Below, piece by piece: positions 5,758 to 6,917 of a stretch of 6,917 bases of DNA (position 1 is the stretch's first letter; each line of letters starts with the position of its first letter). A model generated the notes under the pieces. It had not been told where the DNA came from and did not search any database. It saw only the letters and a program-made list of their open reading frames with translations. The translations under genes and the position numbers were made by a program. The DNA comes from an uncultured Blautia sp. (GTDB lineage: Bacteria; Bacillota; Clostridia; Lachnospirales; Lachnospiraceae), in assembly GCA_934408705.1 (NCBI GenBank), contig CAKRVL010000115.1, positions 1 through 6,917 of the forward strand, given 5' to 3'.

Positions 5758-6645
5758 TCAGAAACAGAACTCTCTGAAGAAGTCACATTCAGCATCATTG
5801 CACTGAGCTGCATCAATTGTCTTAATATCGCAGTGGAATACATGGCCTAGCTTATTGACCTTATCTCCAAACACACGGTATACAAATGGCACATTATTAT
5901 CCATCAGCTTCTGCACCAGTGCAGGAGCCTGTACTTTCTGATGATCAGCCACCGAGGTCATACAGAATACCGGTGGATAAACATCTGTAATGCCATTCAA
6001 CACATTAATCTGCTCCAGTTCTTCCTCTGTTCCGCCCTCCGGAAGAAATTCCTTCATGATCTGCATAGTCATTTCATCTGAAGCTTCCTTCGCAATTCTG
6101 TAGACACCGCAATTTAACGCAATTGCAGTAAGCGCAAATCCTTCCGGCACAGTAAAATCATATTTTGCAGCATAAGCTGGATTGGTACAGATTCCTGCAT
6201 AAAGTCCAAGAAGGTGTGCACCTGCCGAATCTCCTACTGCGAAAATACGCTCTGTATCAAAGTGGAATCTGCCGGCACGCTTCATTACCCACTTACATAC
6301 CAGATTCAGATCCTCCAGCTGTGCCGGAAATTTATTCTCCGGTGCCAGACGATATGTAAAATTCACTACTGCAAAGCCTCTCTGTGCAAGACTCATGCAG
6401 TAATACTGATATCTTTCCTTATCCCCGTACATCCATGCTCCGCCATGAACACTGATAATAACAGGAAGATCCTCCCCCTGTGCCTGTTTCGGTCTGTAGA
6501 CATCCAATTTCTGTATCTCTCTGTTATCATGGCCATATACAATATTATCCCAACGGTCAATATCTTCAGGTGTATTTAAAAGAGCATCTCTTTCATCATC
6601 TGTTTTTTTAAATTCGGCTCTGATTCTATCGCTTAATTCAGACAT
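5758..6645 (-). CDS. Alpha/beta-hydrolase esterase (HSL/Aes-like)
   Basis: 295 residues with no signal peptide or membrane segment, so probably a cytoplasmic carboxylesterase acting on short-chain or acetylated esters; the actual substrate cannot be read. The oxyanion motif HGGAW is at 67-71, the nucleophile elbow GDSAG at 138-142 puts the catalytic serine at 140, and YRLAPENKFPAQLED (98-112) is the family segment between them. The likely acid is D234 in TSVAD and the likely histidine is H268 in GHVFH. Length and motif spacing are normal for the hormone-sensitive-lipase-like group. The N-terminal RWDNIVYG...LDVYRP region is typical of sugar or aryl acetyl-esterase relatives. The ATG has GGAGG 7 bases upstream. 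It has its own promoter and terminator and appears monocistronic. A link to the sensor system next door is not shown. Confidence 0.9.
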   Translation of the reverse strand: MSELSDRIRAEFKKTDDERDALLNTPEDIDRWDNIVYGHDNREIQKLDVYRPKQAQGEDLPVIISVHGGAWMYGDKERYQYYCMSLAQRGFAVVNFTYRLAPENKFPAQLEDLNLVCKWVMKRAGRFHFDTERIFAVGDSAGAHLLGLYAGICTNPAYAAKYDFTVPEGFALTAIALNCGVYRIAKEASDEMTMQIMKEFLPEGGTEEELEQINVLNGITDVYPPVFCMTSVADHQKVQAPALVQKLMDNNVPFVYRVFGDKVNKLGHVFHCDIKTIDAAQCNDAECDFFREFCF

Positions 6646-6686
6646 TTCGATTCCTCCAGGTAATTATTTTGCTATATTCTGCATAT

Positions 6687-6715
6687 ATTATATATGAAAA
6701 ATGTACAGAAAACAA
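6687..6715 (-). promoter_or_regulatory. Sigma-A-type promoter of the esterase gene
   Basis: On the minus strand TTGTTT (6710-6715) is followed after exactly 17 bases by a perfect TATAAT (6687-6692). Transcription would start near 6680, leaving a leader of about 35 bases that contains the GGAGG ribosome binding site at 6653-6657. This is the best promoter in the window. Confidence 0.7.
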
Positions 6716-6732
6716 GAACATTTCCTGTATAG

Positions 6733-6752
6733 CCTGATTTGTCCTGATTTGT
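6733..6752. repeat. Perfect tandem 10-base repeat upstream of the esterase promoter
   Basis: CCTGATTTGT occurs twice back to back (6733-6742 and 6743-6752). It lies between the rpmF terminator and the esterase -35 box, 17 bases upstream of that box. Ten-base spacing puts both copies on one face of the helix, as for an activator site, but it could also be a chance slippage duplication. Confidence 0.5.
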
Positions 6753-6755
6753 ATA

Positions 6756-6792
6756 AGAAAAAAAGAACACCTGATCAACTCAGATGTTCTTT
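6756..6792 (-). terminator. Rho-independent terminator of rpmF
   Basis: On the minus strand AAAGAACA (6785-6792) pairs with TGTTCTTT (6762-6769). A T-G wobble and CTGA/TCAG extend the stem to 13 pairs around a 5-base loop. The second arm merges into a run of seven T (6758-6764). It starts 12 bases after the rpmF stop codon. Confidence 0.92.
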
Positions 6793-6804
6793 AAAAGTTC
6801 GCCA

Positions 6805-6917
6805 TTAGTCTTCAACTTTAACGATCTCTTTTTTGTTATAGCTTCCGCAAGCCTTGCAAACTCTGTGCGGCATCATAAGAGCACCACATTTGCTGCATTT
6901 TACAAGGTTCGGAGCGC
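6805..6917 (-). CDS. rpmF: 50S ribosomal protein L32, C-terminal part (5' end outside the window)
   Basis: Translation of the minus strand from the right edge gives 36 residues and a TAA stop. It reads [11 protein letters not shown], then [17 protein letters not shown]. The two CxxC pairs (C7/C10 and C20/C23 of the visible part) form the zinc ribbon of the zinc-binding form of L32, a small protein of the large ribosomal subunit. The PHRVCKxCG.Y segment is diagnostic for this family. Full length is normally about 55-60 residues, so roughly the first 20-25 are missing because of the window edge, not by truncation. A strong terminator follows directly. Confidence 0.95.
   Translation of the reverse strand, partial: APNLVKCSKCGALMMPHRVCKACGSYNKKEIVKVED

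Overview
The window looks like a piece of a Clostridia chromosome, most likely Lachnospiraceae. Reasons are moderate-to-low GC, strong GGAGG-type ribosome binding sites, a C-terminal L32 (RpmF) of Firmicute type, an AgrC-type kinase paired with a LytTR regulator, and the 5' end of a bacterial group II intron of a kind common in gut Clostridia. Genus and species cannot be fixed from the sequence alone.

Layout from left to right. Positions 1-112 hold the 5' end of a group II intron on the minus strand; its body and any maturase lie outside the window. It abuts a long perfect hairpin (114-164), which is the terminator of a small secreted acidic protein (190-813, minus). A 210-base divergent intergenic region (814-1023) holds a probable promoter for that gene, a weak promoter candidate for the other direction, and a 15-base direct repeat just before a LytTR response regulator (1024-1740, plus, TTG start). 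The regulator runs tail-to-tail into a 7TM sensor histidine kinase (1735-3675, minus), with the two 3' ends overlapping by 6 bases. Upstream of the kinase on the same strand, and overlapping its start by 23 bases, is a large exported, membrane-anchored protein with two copies of an Ig-like module (3653-5665, minus). Next come an alpha/beta-hydrolase esterase with its own promoter and terminator (5758-6645, minus), and finally the 3' end of rpmF with a strong terminator (6756 to the right edge).

The most interesting unit is 1024-5665: an exported Ig-like protein translationally coupled to a sensor kinase with an extracellular domain, next to a convergent LytTR regulator. I read this as a candidate three-part envelope-sensing system: exported partner, 7TM kinase, DNA-binding regulator. 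The secreted protein divergent from the regulator is a possible output. The pairing and the sensing role are inferred from gene order and domain types; no ligand can be named. The esterase and rpmF look like independent neighbours. No CRISPR array, tRNA, rRNA or prophage gene is seen. No stretch longer than 300 bases lacks a gene.
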